A stretch of 64,000 nucleotides of DNA from Aulostomus chinensis (Eukaryota > Chordata > Actinopteri > Syngnathiformes > Aulostomidae): assembly GCA_037954235.1 (NCBI GenBank), contig JBBMOA010000015.1:24129569-24193568 (forward strand), in the 5' to 3' direction. The notes under the pieces are model-generated. The model did no database searches and was not told the DNA's origin. It worked only from the letters and a program-made list of their open reading frames with translations. Shown piece by piece: positions 1 to 12,710 of this stretch. Both the position numbers and the translations under genes were made by a program. The first letter of the stretch is position 1. Each line of letters begins with the position of its first letter.

Positions 1-100
1 AGAAAAACTTTCCATCTGTTTTTGAAAGCTTAGAAAACCTGTCAACTCACAAGAACATTGCATCTGCTCCAACCAATAAAGATGGCTGGTGACCCGTCCA

Positions 101-1625
101 GGGTGTAGTTTAATACACGCTTTTGTAGTGTAATACACGCTTTTGTAGTGTAATACACGCTTTTGTAGTGTAATACACGCTTGTGTAGTGTAATACACGC
201 TTGTGTAGTGTAATACACGCTTGTGTAGTGTAATACACGCTTGTGTAGTGTAATACACGCTTTTGTAGTGTAATACACGCTCGTGTAGTGTAATACACGC
301 TCGTGTAGTGTAATACACGCTCGTGTAGTGTAATACACGCTCGTGTAGTGTAATACACGCTCGTGTAGTGTAATACACGCTCGTGTAGTGTAATACACGC
401 TTGTGTAGTGTAATACACGCTTTTGTAGTGTAATACACGCTCGTGTAGTGTAATACATGCTTGTGTAGTGTAATACACATTTTGTAGTGTAATACACGCT
501 TGTGTAGTGTAATACACGCTCGTGTAGTGTAATACACGCTTGTGTAGTGTAATACACGCTTGTGTAGTGTAATACACGCTTGTGTAGTGTAATACACGCT
601 TTTGTAGTGTAATACACGCTCGTGTAGTGTAATACACGCTCGTGTAGTGTAATACACGCTCGTGTAGTGTAATACACGCTCGTGTAGTGTAATACACGCT
701 CGTGTAGTGTAATACACGCTTGTGTAGTGTAATACACGCTTTTGTAGTGTAATACACGCTCGTGTAGTGTAATACATGCTCGTGTAGTGTAATACACATT
801 TTGTAGTGTAATACACGCTCGTGTAGTGTAATACACATTTTGTAGTGTAATACACGCTTGTGTAGTGTAATACACGCTCGTGTAGTGTAATACACGCTCG
901 TGTAGTGTAATACACGCTTGTGTAGTGTAATACACGCTTTTGTAGTGTAATACACGCTCGTGTAGTGTAATACACGCTCGTGTAGTGTAATACACGCTCG
1001 TGTAGTGTAATACACGCTTTTGTAGTGTAATACACGCTTGTGTAGTGTAATACACACTCCTGTAGTGTAATACACGCTTTTGTCGTGTAATACACGCTCG
1101 TGTAGTGTAATACATGCTTGTGTAGTGTAATACACACTCCTGTAGTGTAATACACACTCCTGTAGTGTGATACACGCTCCTGTAGTGTAATACACGCTCC
1201 TGTAGTGTAATACACGCTCCTGTAGTGTAATACACGCTTTTGTAGTGTAATACACACTCCTGTAGTGTGATACACGCTCCTGTAGTGTAATACACGCTTT
1301 TGTAGTGTAATACACACTCTTGTAGTGTAATACACACTCCTGTAGTGTAATACACGCTCCTGTAGTGTAATACACGCTCCTGTAGTGTAATACACGCTCC
1401 TGTAGTGTAATACACGCTCCTGTAGTGTAATACACCTTCCTGTAGTGTGATACACGCTCCTGTAGTGTAATACACGCTCCTGTAGTGTGATACACGCTCC
1501 TGTAGTGTAATACACGCTCCTGTAGTGTAATACACGCTCCTGTAGTGTGATACACGCTCCTGTAGTGTGATACACGCTCCTGTAGTGTAATACACAATCC
1601 TGTAGTGTAATACACGCCCCTGCTG
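101..1625. repeat. minisatellite, about 76 copies of a 20-bp unit
   Basis: The unit TGTAGTGTAATACACGCTYN is repeated almost without interruption for 1.5 kb. Variants at the last bases (CTTTT, CTTGT, CTCGT, CTCCT) mark zones. CTCCT appears only after about 1050, and a TGTGATACAC variant occurs only in that right-hand zone. A 19-bp unit (ACACATTTTGTAG, one base short) occurs near 476, 796 and 834. Because 20 bases times three equals 60, the minus strand stays open in two frames and gives long false frames of a 20-residue repeat; these are not proteins. Confidence 0.97.
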
Positions 1626-1880
1626 AATGGCAGGGCCAACACATAGAGACAGACAACCATTGGCTCTCCCAGCCACGCCTACGGTCAATTTAGAGTCTGG
1701 ATTAACCTGGTCCCTCTTGATGTCTTTGGACTGTGGAGGAAGCTGGAGTACCAGAGAGAACCCAGCAGGAACAGGGAGAACATGGAGACTCACACAGAAA
1801 GACCCCGTGCTGCAGCCGGGGCTCCACCCACAACCTTCTTGCTGGGGGGGCGACGGTGAGGACCACTGCACAATCGTGCT
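1626..1880 (-). repeat. family A retroposon copy, minus orientation
   Basis: The copy runs from GGCAGGGCCAACACATAGAG to the head TGCAGTGGTCCTCACCG on the minus strand. It shares long matches with the copies at 14462, 19077, 23935 and 27621. Its tail part is missing because the minisatellite abuts it. The short open frame starting MAGPTHRDRQ here and at the other copies is repeat sequence, not a gene. Confidence 0.85.
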
Positions 1881-2769
1881 GCCCTCCCATGAACCAAAAG
1901 ACTATTTTTACTGACATTCTGACATTTTTCTCCCACCAGACTGTGTGATGTAGTGCACCTCATTAACACTGATAAGAAACACATGGGGGGGGGGCTCAAG
2001 CTGGGCTGGAGAAACAGAGCAGCGCCAGCGGTTTTACGCTCACTGAGCCAGAACCAGTCAGTCTACGTTCCTATTCACACCGACAATCATATGAGTCAAG
2101 GAGTTGTGGATGCAGGTGGCTCATGTCTTAACATGGTAATAATACTGGGCAAGTATACTTGTCTTCGAGAGGGGTTGTGATAAATGGTCGAGTCCTAGTG
2201 GTCCTTTCCTTCTGCTCTGTGTAGATGCTGAATGACAACAGTCCCAGTGTGAATGGAGCTGTTTGATGTGGTTAAGTCAGTCTGGTGTTCACCATGGCTG
2301 CAAGGTTGTTCCTGCACCATAGCACCAGTGCTACATTTCTAAATGACTGTGGCGTCGTGGCGGCTAAAGGAGCGTGTATGTATCCACACTGGCACTTCTC
2401 ACTTGGCTACATTATATAAGATGGATCAATGTCAGCCAATCACAATGCAGGAGCTACCTCCAGTCTTCACAGGAAGATGAAGTGATGTGGCTCAAAGGTC
2501 CCTGATGGTTCGACTCAGATGGGAATGATGACAGACTGAGTCACATCCCTTCAACCTCTGGCTATGTGAGAGTGCTATCTTTCCAGCAATGGTGTGCTTG
2601 CCGCTTCTATAATTAGACACTTTACTCTCTCACATTATTTTCGTGATGGGAAGCCAAAGAGCAATTGTAGCTGTGTACACCTACATCTTTCGCCCTGGAG
2701 CAGCACAGCCGTGGAAACATCTGCAGTGTGACGCTGCCCCCACAGCCCTCAAGCAGATAGACATGGGGG

Positions 2770-2770
<1 letters not shown>

Positions 2771-2801
<31 letters not shown>
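2771..2801. repeat. (GT)n microsatellite
   Basis: About 15 GT dinucleotides, uninterrupted. Confidence 0.95.
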
Positions 2802-2805
<4 letters not shown>

Positions 2806-3914
2806 TGTTTAGAAGAATCTGTTCACTGCACACATGTTCACACATTCATATTATTTTTCAGTTTCAAGTTTGGAATCATAGTGGAGTCAGTCCTGAAAGC
2901 TTTCATCATGCCACAGCCAGACTTTGTTCAGAGTAAACACCTCTACTCCTCAGAAACGTTGCAGTTCAGCTGGTGTTTGTCGATGTAAGTCACCAGTAAG
3001 GTGCAGCGTGGCCCCTCCTCATGGTCAAGAGGCAGACATGATGGATGGCTGCTGTACTCATCATCTACAGTCCAGCTGCGAGCACATCAGTCCAAGCACA
3101 GAATCCCTCATCACTCAACCATATTGCGTTCAGAAAAACAGTGAATTGTCTTCTCCTTGCTCCGATTATACACACGTAGACATTTAGATTAGCAAGTAGG
3201 AGCTGAAGCTGACAGGTATGGATTCATTGGATTTTCTCTGCTGCAACCCCAACATTGGCAGGTTACCTTTTCTCCTGCCAGATGAATCCCGTTGAGAGAC
3301 GGTAATTACACGGCGAAGAACTGATCCAGTTGTGGCTCATTAGCTCTAAGCGAGACAACACAGTTTGTCGTAGACATTAAACTTCATGATGCCGAGGACA
3401 GAAGAAGCACAAAGTCCGCTGAAGTGAAGAAACTCACACTTTGGTTCTTCTGGTCTGCATCAAGTGTGTCGAGGCTGCTTTGTCATTTGCTGAGGCACAA
3501 AGTTGGAGTGTCTGATGAAAGTGCTCCTGAACACATCATCATTGTTTGGGCTGATCCTGGTGTGTCGAGGAGCACAAGGTCAGACGCTGTCGGGGTGTGG
3601 GACATCTTCACCAGCCTGTGTTTGAACGAGGCGGTGAATCGTTTAACACTGATGCTGCAGGGGAAGAAACCAGGTGAAGACTCTTTCCTCCAGACTTGTG
3701 ATTGTCACGGCGAGTGAAGGTTTGCCTGCACACAAGCCAGCAGATCCCTAATGAACATTCACGTATTAGACCACCTCCCTATACCAGGAATTAACAGCAT
3801 TGGTAACTATCAAAAACAATTTTTATGATTCTGTCAGGTTAATACACCAGTATGTTGAAGCTCTTTAACCAAAATGATGTTTTTAATGCTAAAATATAAT
3901 TAACTGGGCTCACA

Positions 3915-4193
3915 CATCAACAAGACAACGATCCCAAGCAGACTTCAGAGGAACCGATGGACCGACTAAGCCAAAGTCTGGATTTGAATCCTGTTGAACA
4001 AAGTTGCGATTCAGTAGATTACAAGATGGCTCACAAAAAGGTTTCATCTTTGTCAAGCCTGTGGGGACAACTACTAACTATTTGGGACTCAATAACAAAA
4101 GAGACTGTTGAGAAGTACATAAAAATACCAGCCAGGCCAAACGAAATATTAGGCTTTGTGGTTGTTGTGTGTGAAAATGGACTGTTGAGGTGA
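3915..4193 (+). pseudogene. Tc1/mariner transposase C-terminal fossil
   Basis: One frame reads HQQDNDPKQTS and then SLDLNPVEQSCDSVD, KKVSSLSSLWGQLL and WDSITKETVEKYI. This follows the Tc1 pattern QQDNDPKHT ... SPDLNPIE-LWDELD ... LWELLQ-W. In Tc1-family enzymes the DNDPKHT and PDLNPIE motifs belong to the DD34E catalytic region, and the glutamate of NPIE (here NPVE) is the last catalytic acid. Only this end of the gene survives. The spacing between the two motifs is shortened, since DNDPK and LDLNPVE lie about 18 residues apart, so an internal deletion is likely. No inverted terminal repeats were found, and the fragment is inactive. Confidence 0.75.
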
Positions 4194-7100
4194 TTCAGTT
4201 TATTTGCCATTCAAATCAGAATAACATTCCTTGGTTTTAAACAAAGATTTATATATTTTCTTGTTACTATGACAAGTGGTCCAATAAATGTGTTAAGCAC
4301 TATAACTGTCTGATATTTTATTAACATTTCATTGATACCTGCTGTTTCCACCGGTTCTCCTTCCATACGTGTTTGTAGTGTCTTCTGTTTGCATCTGGAT
4401 CATACATCGCTGCATGAGAAGACAGCAAATGCAACATGACATGATACTTGGATGTTAAGTCTCCCTGGTTGGTGCCATGTCGCCGGCCCAGAGCTGCGCG
4501 CGCCCCATGTTAAAATGCATCTCTTTACATCGCTGCCTTCAGGCGTCATGACCGTCCTGATCGCTGTTGCATCCAGGGATGCAGCTCACCACACTCTCTG
4601 CCTGAGAATCACTTGTGTAGGAGCCAGTCTTTGTTCCCTGAGTGTGTGGGACCTCATGATGTTTCTGTCTTGATCTCCTACGAGGGACGTGAGCAGGTCA
4701 AGGCCGTGAGGATCCTGCTCCTCACTAGTAGATCACTTAGTTAACCTATGAGCAGCTCAACTAGCTCAGTGTTTCATGAACTTTTGTACTGTGTGGACCA
4801 GTAAAAGTACTGTCTCCAAATTCAAGAGCTACATAAAAAATCTCTCCATATATACTGTATGTACTGTATATATATGTATTGGTATATAGAAATTAAAAAA
4901 ATCATTGTAAATAATTAACAGAGCAAACTTGCAAACATCGCTTGTTCATTAACCTTCTGTCTGTTATTTTAAAAATGTTTAAAACTTTATTGAATAATGC
5001 GACTGACAGAAAGTGTGTGGCAGAAAACCAGCAAGCTCCCTCATGTGGCTCAAATGTGTACTGCAGCTATTAATCTTTTAAATCAAACCTCCCAGCGACT
5101 CTGACTTTAGAGATGGTGGCATTATCCAGTTGGAGTTGTGTGTGTGCCTGAGCCATGGGATGACCTGACCTTTGTCTGTCTGTCTGTTTGTCTGTCTGGT
5201 CACTCGTCCACTCACACGTGCCTCCGGCTATGAGTGTGTGCGTCTCTGGTTCCTGACCACGTCTGTGTGCACGTGCAGGAGCTTCTTCTTGTCCTTCTTC
5301 TGTACAGTTGTGCTGGTTGACTGGTGTGAGCTTGGGCAGGATTGATTGTTGAACTTTGTCTTAGAGTCATAAATGGTTTGTGTACTTCTCGTGGTCACAT
5401 GCGGTACTGTCGGTCTCTCCAGAACAGGCCACCAGCAGTACATGGGTCACCCAGCAACGGCCAGACCCCACCCTGCATGAACCCTGCCTTGATGAGCGCT
5501 CCCTGGGTGAGAAAAGGGAGGAGGGGTAGTTGTTTTTTTCCGCCCATCCTAGTTGCATCCATGTCATCACAAGTTGTAATGAAGAGAATTCATTGTGTCA
5601 TTGCATTGGAATGATGAAATTAACGGAGGGAATTCCCATTCATCCGACATGTCTGATGGCCTTTGTGTTGGAACCGCTCTCATCTCCTGTGAAGATCACT
5701 GTCATTCAGAGAGAATCATTTTGACATTTTTCATGTCTGTAGTTGGTTTACATGTCAACATTTTCAATGTTTTTTTTTTTTTATTATCTGCAATTGTGCT
5801 ATTAGCAGGATCTCACTGCGTGCATCCCAGGAATCGGCTGCTGCGTTGTTGCCTGATGGATCGGCTGGTGTTAGGATGATCTGTGATTATGGCGTAAATG
5901 GAGCACCATTGGTCCGATGGCTGATATTCATGTTGTCCCAGTTTTGCTGAAGTCTCTCAAACTTTGCTCATCATTCGTCATTTGTGATGAGGAAACATGA
6001 ATTTATAATTTGGCAGATTCGATACATGTTTTGGAAATAAAACCACCCATTTTTTTAGAAATCACAATGTTTAAATGTGTTTTTCTGTTTGTGGCTATCA
6101 TCTAAACTTTTATACAGACAGTGTCGACATAAATATCAGCCATCTGGCGAATGAGTTGTAAAAAAAACTTTCATGGTGCATCCCTAGTTGGAATAGCTTC
6201 CTTTGGGCATATTTAACCGCGGACAACTCAGAAGTAAAAACTCCATCATTTGAAATAAAAAAGCTGCCTCTCAAGTCCGACATAACAGAGGGGGAAAGCA
6301 AAGAAGTTCAGTTAAAACAAATCTTACCATCATTAACTTCACTTTAAGTTAAGTTCATAATGTTTGCTAAAGACGCCCAGACGCGACGAGGGCCAGTGAG
6401 CGTGGTGGAGGGCCAGAAACAGAGCTGCAGGGATGAGCGAAACATGAGAACCTGACACAGTGATAGAAGTGGCAGGTCAGGCTCACAGCAGGTCTGTGAA
6501 AACACATCAGTAACTTTGTAGATTTTTATCGACATGGTTTGTCCCCACGGAGAGCACGCAGCAGAGTCATTGAAGGAGCTGAGTACAATCAGAATAGCAG
6601 ACAAAAATGATGCTGAAATTACTAATTGATGTTCTACCACAGAAAGCCACCAAATTCGACCACCGCAAAACTTTTGAGAAGATATCACGATGTAGTATTC
6701 TGCAGAATGTGCAGATGAAATGTTTTTCTCTTACTCTTGTACTGCCTGACGCTCAAACTTAAAAAAAAAACCAACATTTTCACACATGCAGAAACACTCT
6801 TGCGCTGTCGGTTTAAATGATCAGGATATTCAGGTGTCGAGGACAGCGTGTGTGAGCGTAGCCAGCAGGTTCAATGGTGCTCCATGAGGAAACACGCTTT
6901 TTTCAGAGTCTAAATGTGGATCCAACTGCAGGTTCATGCAGAGAACCTTTATGTATGTGTATATAAACAGTATTTAGATGAAGCAGCACTGTAAAAAGTC
7001 CAGAAAAAAGCTGACATTGGATAAAAACAAAAAACAAAACCAGTAAGAAACTAAAGCAGTTATTTTTTAATGTTTTGTTTGGGATCAGGTACGTTCACAC

Positions 7101-7264
7101 AGCTCCGTGTCATTTTTTGTCCTCTTGTCCTTCATTAGAAAAAATGTAATGAAGTAGCGAACTGACCAAAAGAGATTCCATTCATTATTCTTTGCCTTTT
7201 TCTCTCAGAGACGCTGAAATAAGCACATTAGAATTAGTACTTTTTTTGGATTGGTCATTTTCTC

Positions 7265-7278
7265 ATTGTCTCACTCCA

Positions 7279-7309
<31 letters not shown>

Positions 7310-7317
7310 GCTCACAG
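7265..7317 (+). promoter_or_regulatory. splice acceptor tract made of a CT microsatellite
   Basis: The polypyrimidine tract before the dlg2 exon at 7318 is essentially (TC)n, about 7281-7308, followed by CGCTCACAG. A length-variable simple repeat is therefore the U2AF-binding tract of a coding exon. Confidence 0.8.
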
Positions 7318-7482
7318 CAATACCACTACCAAGAAGACGACTCGCCCCCGCTCGACCAGGGATTCCCACGCCTCACTAACGAAGTGCGCGCCCCCGAGCT
7401 TGTGCACGTGTCTGAGAAGAACCTGTCTGAGATTGAGAATGTGCATGGCTACGTGTCGCATTCCCACATCTCTCCTCTCAAG
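7318..7482 (+). CDS. dlg2: dlg2 exon: shared N-terminal segment of long PSD-93 isoforms
   Basis: This exon encodes 55 residues, from QYHYQEDDSPP to HISPLK. It carries the DLG2-type stretch PELVHVSEKNLS-IENVHGYV that lies between the isoform-specific N-terminus and PDZ1. DLG2 is a membrane-associated guanylate kinase scaffold that clusters NMDA receptors and potassium channels at synapses. A CT-rich tract ending in CACAG precedes the exon, and the donor AAG|GTCAGT follows it. Both borders are phase 0. The next constitutive exon that continues the protein is at 59496 (ASPAPIIVNTDTL). The upstream first exons that should splice onto this one, for example the palmitoylated form starting MFFACYC in mammals, are not visible in the window and presumably lie before it. 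Assignment to DLG2 rather than DLG1, DLG3 or DLG4 rests on the downstream PDZ1 exons as well as this one. Confidence 0.93.
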
Positions 7483-7613
7483 GTCAGTACCCCTGCACCT
7501 TTGTCTCATCATTCCAAACGTGTGTTTTTCTACCTGGTAGAGAATCCATGATCTCCATCCCAGTTCTGCACCGACAACCAACCGTCTCTCACCCGCCTTC
7601 ATATTTCTCCTGT

Positions 7614-7725
7614 CGCTTTAAGGACCGGTGTGTAAGATCTAGTGGCCTCTAGCTGTGAGGTTGCAGATCGCAGCCCCTTACCTCACCTCCCCCCTTCCAA
7701 GCATGTAGGGGAACCGACTGGTACC
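7614..7725. repeat. fish dispersed repeat fragment
   Basis: The stretch AAGGACCGGTGTGTAAGAT ... CTAGTGGC ... TGAGGTTGCAGATCGCA ... CCTTCCAAGCATGTAGGGG resembles, from memory, a repeat seen often in teleost introns. No second copy lies in this window, so the call depends on recognition alone. Confidence 0.5.
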
Positions 7726-10700
7726 TGCAGGATCATTCACGTATGATCCACTTTGTCAAAACTGGGGTTCTTCATCTACTTCATCCAGAAGCAGCAGGAA
7801 TTGTTGCAGGGAAATGACCTTATTAGGCCACAATTGCGCACAATAAAGTCTGCAAAAAATGTTTCTGGTGCAGTGGAGGAGGGATGTAAATGAAGACTGC
7901 TGAGTTTGTTTGGAAAAGAGAGTTACTCCCACAGCTACTAATCCCAAGACGTGAATGAACTGTTGATTTATCGTGGGAGATCTGTCATATCTGTTTCCGT
8001 CCGAGATCCAGGATCAATGATCCTTCTTATCCAGAGGGTCTCAAATGCATCCAGAGCACAGAGAAGGCAGCTGGGGGTTTAGCTTCTGGACGAGCGTCTC
8101 TTCTTCTCTGGATACCTTAAATTCTGTGTTTTTAGCATGTGAGTGAATGGATGGTTCAAATCTGTGACCATCACCTGTCAAAATTATTTGTACAATGCTA
8201 CGAGCTCAGTTAGTGATCATTTTATCAATACACTCATGACAGCTATGGACTTGTGATAAAGAGCCCGACCACAAATTTGTTCCAGGTGCACTGACACCAG
8301 GCGACGCTGATTTACTCGTCTGACAGAAGCGTAAACTCTACCGTGGACTCTCCTGGAAAACCTCCATCTTCTTGGTACCTGGAATTCACTTTCAGTACTT
8401 TATCTTCTTGAAGAATGAGTCCAAATGTCTGAATTGCACACCTTTATTTTACTTCACACAAAATGAAAGCCATTAGTGCTTGCTAGCTGACGCGGGTGTC
8501 TGTTGCTGCTGACCTGTCAATCACAGCAAGCGATTGTAAACACTATGACAGCCTCATGACCAGCTGCTGATGGTAACCATCACCTGTAACACAGAGAGGT
8601 GGATGCCATGTAGTACTCATGTGAGCTGTGAGCGTGGTGCTAGCACTGCTAGCTAATGTTACTACAGGAGATGTTAGCTTTGAGGCTACCATCAGCTGTG
8701 TGTTCTCCGGCCTGATCGCGCTCTCACCGTGTGCTGCATTCATGACAAATGGGAAAGTCTCTCTCCGGTCTGTCACAGTCACCATGATGTCTTCAGGTGC
8801 TGAAACTTGGTCTTTCGTCACTCTTCTTATCTTCCTCACCATTTCTGCAGGCCGGTCATCGTTGTGCTCGTGAAGGCGGCTGGTGTGCTTCCACTTCATT
8901 AGGCCTTACACAAATACAGCTGAATAAAACAGGTCAAATCCCAGTTGCCTTGTTTAGACTGGCAGCAGCCTAAATAAGTGACTGCTCGTTTCATTAACCA
9001 AGTCTGACAAAGAACTAAGACGGCAAATCTTCTGCACCAGAAAAACACAAATATGTGTGTCCACACAACTACAGACTTTACTTCTCAGTGCAAATGTGAT
9101 GTAAAACTGTACAATTAAGCAGACTTTAATGAAGTACCACAAAGTCGTTGGAGTCGAATTGAGGGTTTTGTAGTAAGAGGAAGTAAAAGGAAAGACATAG
9201 CGTCTGAATAACCTCTAACTTTGTGAATTTAACACAAATAGTCGAAGTGAGACACTTGAGTTTGATCTCATTTCTATCCAAGTTCTTTAGTTCTCCCTTC
9301 ACACGCTGATCCACAGAGACCCACCTTGTTGGCTGTCGTTTTGGAAGAGGAAATGATCAGTCTCTTTCTTCCCTGCCTTTACCATTCACTTCAGATGGAG
9401 TCCAAGCTGGAGAAAAAACATCCATCAGCTGTGTTAGAAGTCTCAGGCTATGTGAATACAATGAGCACATAGTGGTGATATTGCATTTCTTCCCAAGACT
9501 CTGCTCTGGCTGGCACGGAGGTGTTCCTACTGGGTTTGAGACAGCAGAGGGCAATGTTGGAAATGAAGAGGCGCTTCAGTGGGAGTGGATGGCCTGCGTG
9601 TTGGATGTACTGGAACTCCAGTCTTTCTGGATTTTTATTTTCGCTCTTGCTGTTGTTTACTGTCTAGTTTGCCTCCCTGTCACACCTGAGCTCTTTCAAC
9701 CGCTTCAGACGAACCCTGGTCAGTTGATATTCCAGTCCGTTTGTGCTGATGTGAAAGCTCTCTTGTTGTCTGGTCCACACCAAAACGGGTTCTCACTTCA
9801 TTTAAAGGTGAACCCTGGAATGGTTTGTTTGGTGTGAGAGAGAAAGCAGGGAAAAAAATAGGAAGCAAAACAAAAATTTCCTTTGGACAGCAAGGAGATG
9901 GAGGAGTTGCTGTTTCCAATGACACCACAGATCTGCACAATATAAACACCACTGGAATGGAAAGGAAAGGCATGGATACAATTGTAGGGGATTTGGGAAA
10001 ACAGCAAAAGGAACATGGCAGGAAGCTCCAACTGAAAGTCCTCCCTTCTCTGTTTTGACACGTGAGGTTTGTTGACAAAGTAACAATGTGAAATCCAACC
10101 AGAATAAAGTAAAAATGCACATCTGTTGCAACTTCTCCTCTGAACCACACGGTGCCCACAGAAGGCCGCCTGAACGACAGGTTTGAAAAGGAATCGCAGA
10201 AGAAACTTTGTTGCTATGAAACTGGTCTGCACTGTCTCAGACAGATGATGACTACTGGGGGCGCTATTGTTACTCCAGAACGGTGGTCCGACGTTGAACT
10301 GTGACCTTCACCTAGATCTTGCTACCTAAAGCCTGAGCCAGATGTCTGACAGTGCCAGGTTTGCCGTGTGCATGACAGCCACTCTTGCAGAAGCTTGTTT
10401 CTTGATGCGCGTCATTTTTGTGTATCATTGCTAACTGGAAGCAGGCTGATGGACACCAATGGTGCTGCATGTCGACTTGCCTTGTGGCCTCTGCCTCACT
10501 CCATGAGATTGAGGCTCACACACAAGATTGGTAGATAGGCGTCACACGGGGCGGGGGGGGGGGGTCGCTATACATGAACACAAAACTCTCACTGTGTGTC
10601 TTTGTTGTCAGTGGTGAGAAGAATCTCATTTTAGGAATAAAGTTTGTGTTGTATTTTCTGAACCTGTGCATCAGTTCACTGGGACAAAGTGAGAACTGTC

Positions 10701-10740
10701 CTCACTTGTTGTCTGGAGTTGACATTTATAAAATTATAAC

Positions 10741-10886
10741 TTACACACACACACACACATATAGATAGATAGATATATACTATATGTACACATGCTATAT
10801 ATAGATAGATAGATAGATAGATATAGATATATAGTACTGTGTATATATATATATATATATATACATTATATATATATATATATACA
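10741..10886. repeat. compound CA / GATA / TA microsatellite
   Basis: (CA)n is followed by two (GATA)n blocks and long (TA)n runs. The (TA)n runs are self-complementary and can extrude as a hairpin. Confidence 0.95.
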
Positions 10887-11070
10887 TAGAATGACACTGT
10901 CATAATCACTGTCATAATCAGTCATCGTTAATATAATAGTTTCTTTTTTTTCAAAGTCTAATTTATAGAACATTCCTTCATCAAGAACTGTAACACTGAA
11001 TTTTATGGCTGTTCAGGCTTCATGTAAAAAGAAAATGCCAACTATTTGGATAATCTGCTTTATCATATTT

Positions 11071-11533
11071 AGGCAAGGCAAGGCAATTTTATTTGTAGAG
11101 CCCGTTTTCACAAACAGTTTGTCTCAAAGGGCTTCACATGGCATCATAACAACATCCTCTGCCCTTAGACCCTCACATCAACTGAGGAAAAACTCCATAG
11201 AAAACCCTTTTAACAGGGAAAAATCTGAGAAACCTCAGGGTGAGCAACAGAGGAGGATCCCTCACCCAGGACGGACAGACGTGCAGTAGATGTTGTTACA
11301 GACAAGAAAACAGTTTACAATACAAAATGTGGGAAACACGGAAATGTTAATAACAGTTGAAGAAGGAAGCTTCTGGTAGAGGAGGCAGGGAGAGCAAGCC
11401 AGCTTGATGGGGGACTGGATGGCAGACTGGTTCATGGAAGGGGAGCGCAGGCCGGTGTAACAGTAGGGAATAAGAGGGGGGGGGGGGGCGATGCAGGCGG
11501 CGGTTGGAGCTCTGGTGGATCTGTGGAAACACA
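11071..11533. repeat. family B repeat, copy 1
   Basis: The copy is 463 bp, beginning AGGCAAGGCAAGGCAATTTT and including AGGAAAAACTCCATAGAAAA and CAGGACGGACAGACGTGCAG. It aligns end to end with 27937-28399, which has the same length and few differences. Copy 1 has a longer G-run at about 11475 where copy 2 has GGTTGG. Both ends coincide in the two copies, which suggests they are real element borders. This is a common teleost interspersed repeat; I do not assign a family name. Confidence 0.85.
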
Positions 11534-12710
11534 GAGAGACTGCGAGACACCAAAGCCAAACTAAAAAGTGCAACAAGTAATGGTAATGGTCATTTAGTGA
11601 CAGGCAGGTGGATTTATCTCTTCTCTACTTGCTGGTGTGTTACAGGAAGCTAACAGCTAGTTAGCATAGTTACAATCAGTGCTAGCAGTGGGGAACGGAA
11701 GCAAACCATCAATGCATTCCTTTCCCAAAATGGCCTTTACCTGTATTGATATAACTTGAGATTGTGTTAAACATACGCAATGGAAATTATCTCATATCAT
11801 ATATAAATATGTCAATCAAGAATTTCTAAAATGATGAGTCTTTCAGAGAAATTTCCATTTTAACCTGCTGTGCTTTCAAAATACAAAAACATTTGGACAA
11901 CACAGGGACGTTGTTTTTGTTGTAACTGAAGAAAGCACAAAACCATCTCAAAATTAAACAATTTCCTTTATTTTCCCTTAATCGTGCATCATTACTGCCG
12001 GCTGGTGACCTTTTGGAGAGTATCTCTGATTTTTTTGGGGTGTGGCCAACGCTGGTGAGCCTGGAAAGATTGTGCTCTTTTGTGTCAGTATCTGTTGAGG
12101 TAATCAGGCAGACTGACACAACCAAGCTGAGCCGCTGTCACACATTATAAAAGTGAGGCAATGATAAAAGTGGGATTGTGCTAAAGGTCTCTCTGATTCC
12201 CTCCCTTGTGAGGATCTTCACACCGTTTGGAAGATACGGGGATTCATGTCGCTAAAAGGCTGCTGCACTGACCTCAACTAACCTCTCAGTCCAGTGTCTG
12301 GCAGCCCAGGTGGGAACAGATGTGCTGTCTTTGCGTGAGTGTCGACTGACCGTAGAGGAGAACTCTGGGATCTCCACGTATGGTTGGTGATGCAGAGGTG
12401 ACGACTTTGAGAGATTCGACCAGCGTTGCCGTTGTTTTCTGGATAAGCTGATAGCAGATAGCAAATCAGTTCTGTATCAAAAACTGAAGCTGAAGCTCCT
12501 GCAAAAATCAACTATGCTGCATGTGCGCACCCGGTCTGGGATGGGGAGAAGCTCACCTCAGTGAAACATGAATGCAGGAACCAGAGTGGCCCACTCCTCC
12601 TCATCCTCATCTCGTTGTAGCTCCTGGTGTCATCTGTGTTTCCTTCCTGCTTCCACTTCACACATGACCGGGTAAACCATCACTGATGCTTGTTTCCTGA
12701 TGTCTTCGGC

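Larger units (their letters stand above)
1..7317 (+). other. dlg2 intron, 5' part of the window
   Basis: No coding exon is supported here. The stretch holds a minisatellite (about 101-1625), a family A repeat (1626-1880), a GT microsatellite (2771-2801), a Tc1-like fossil (3915-4193) and otherwise unremarkable AT-moderate sequence with short chance frames. The final 50 bases are the CT-rich tract in front of the exon at 7318. That this is intron, and not upstream of the gene, is inferred from the exon at 7318 having an acceptor and no start codon. Confidence 0.7.

Noticed and set aside
101..1625. CRISPR-like array
   Set aside because: There are no unique spacers between the units. It is head-to-tail satellite DNA in a vertebrate intron.
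42..1871. Very long minus-strand open frames (609 and 516 codons) of a 20-residue repeat
   Set aside because: They are generated by the 20-bp minisatellite, whose three-fold multiple keeps the frame free of stops. The same DNA is open in two frames, and there is no start context or domain.
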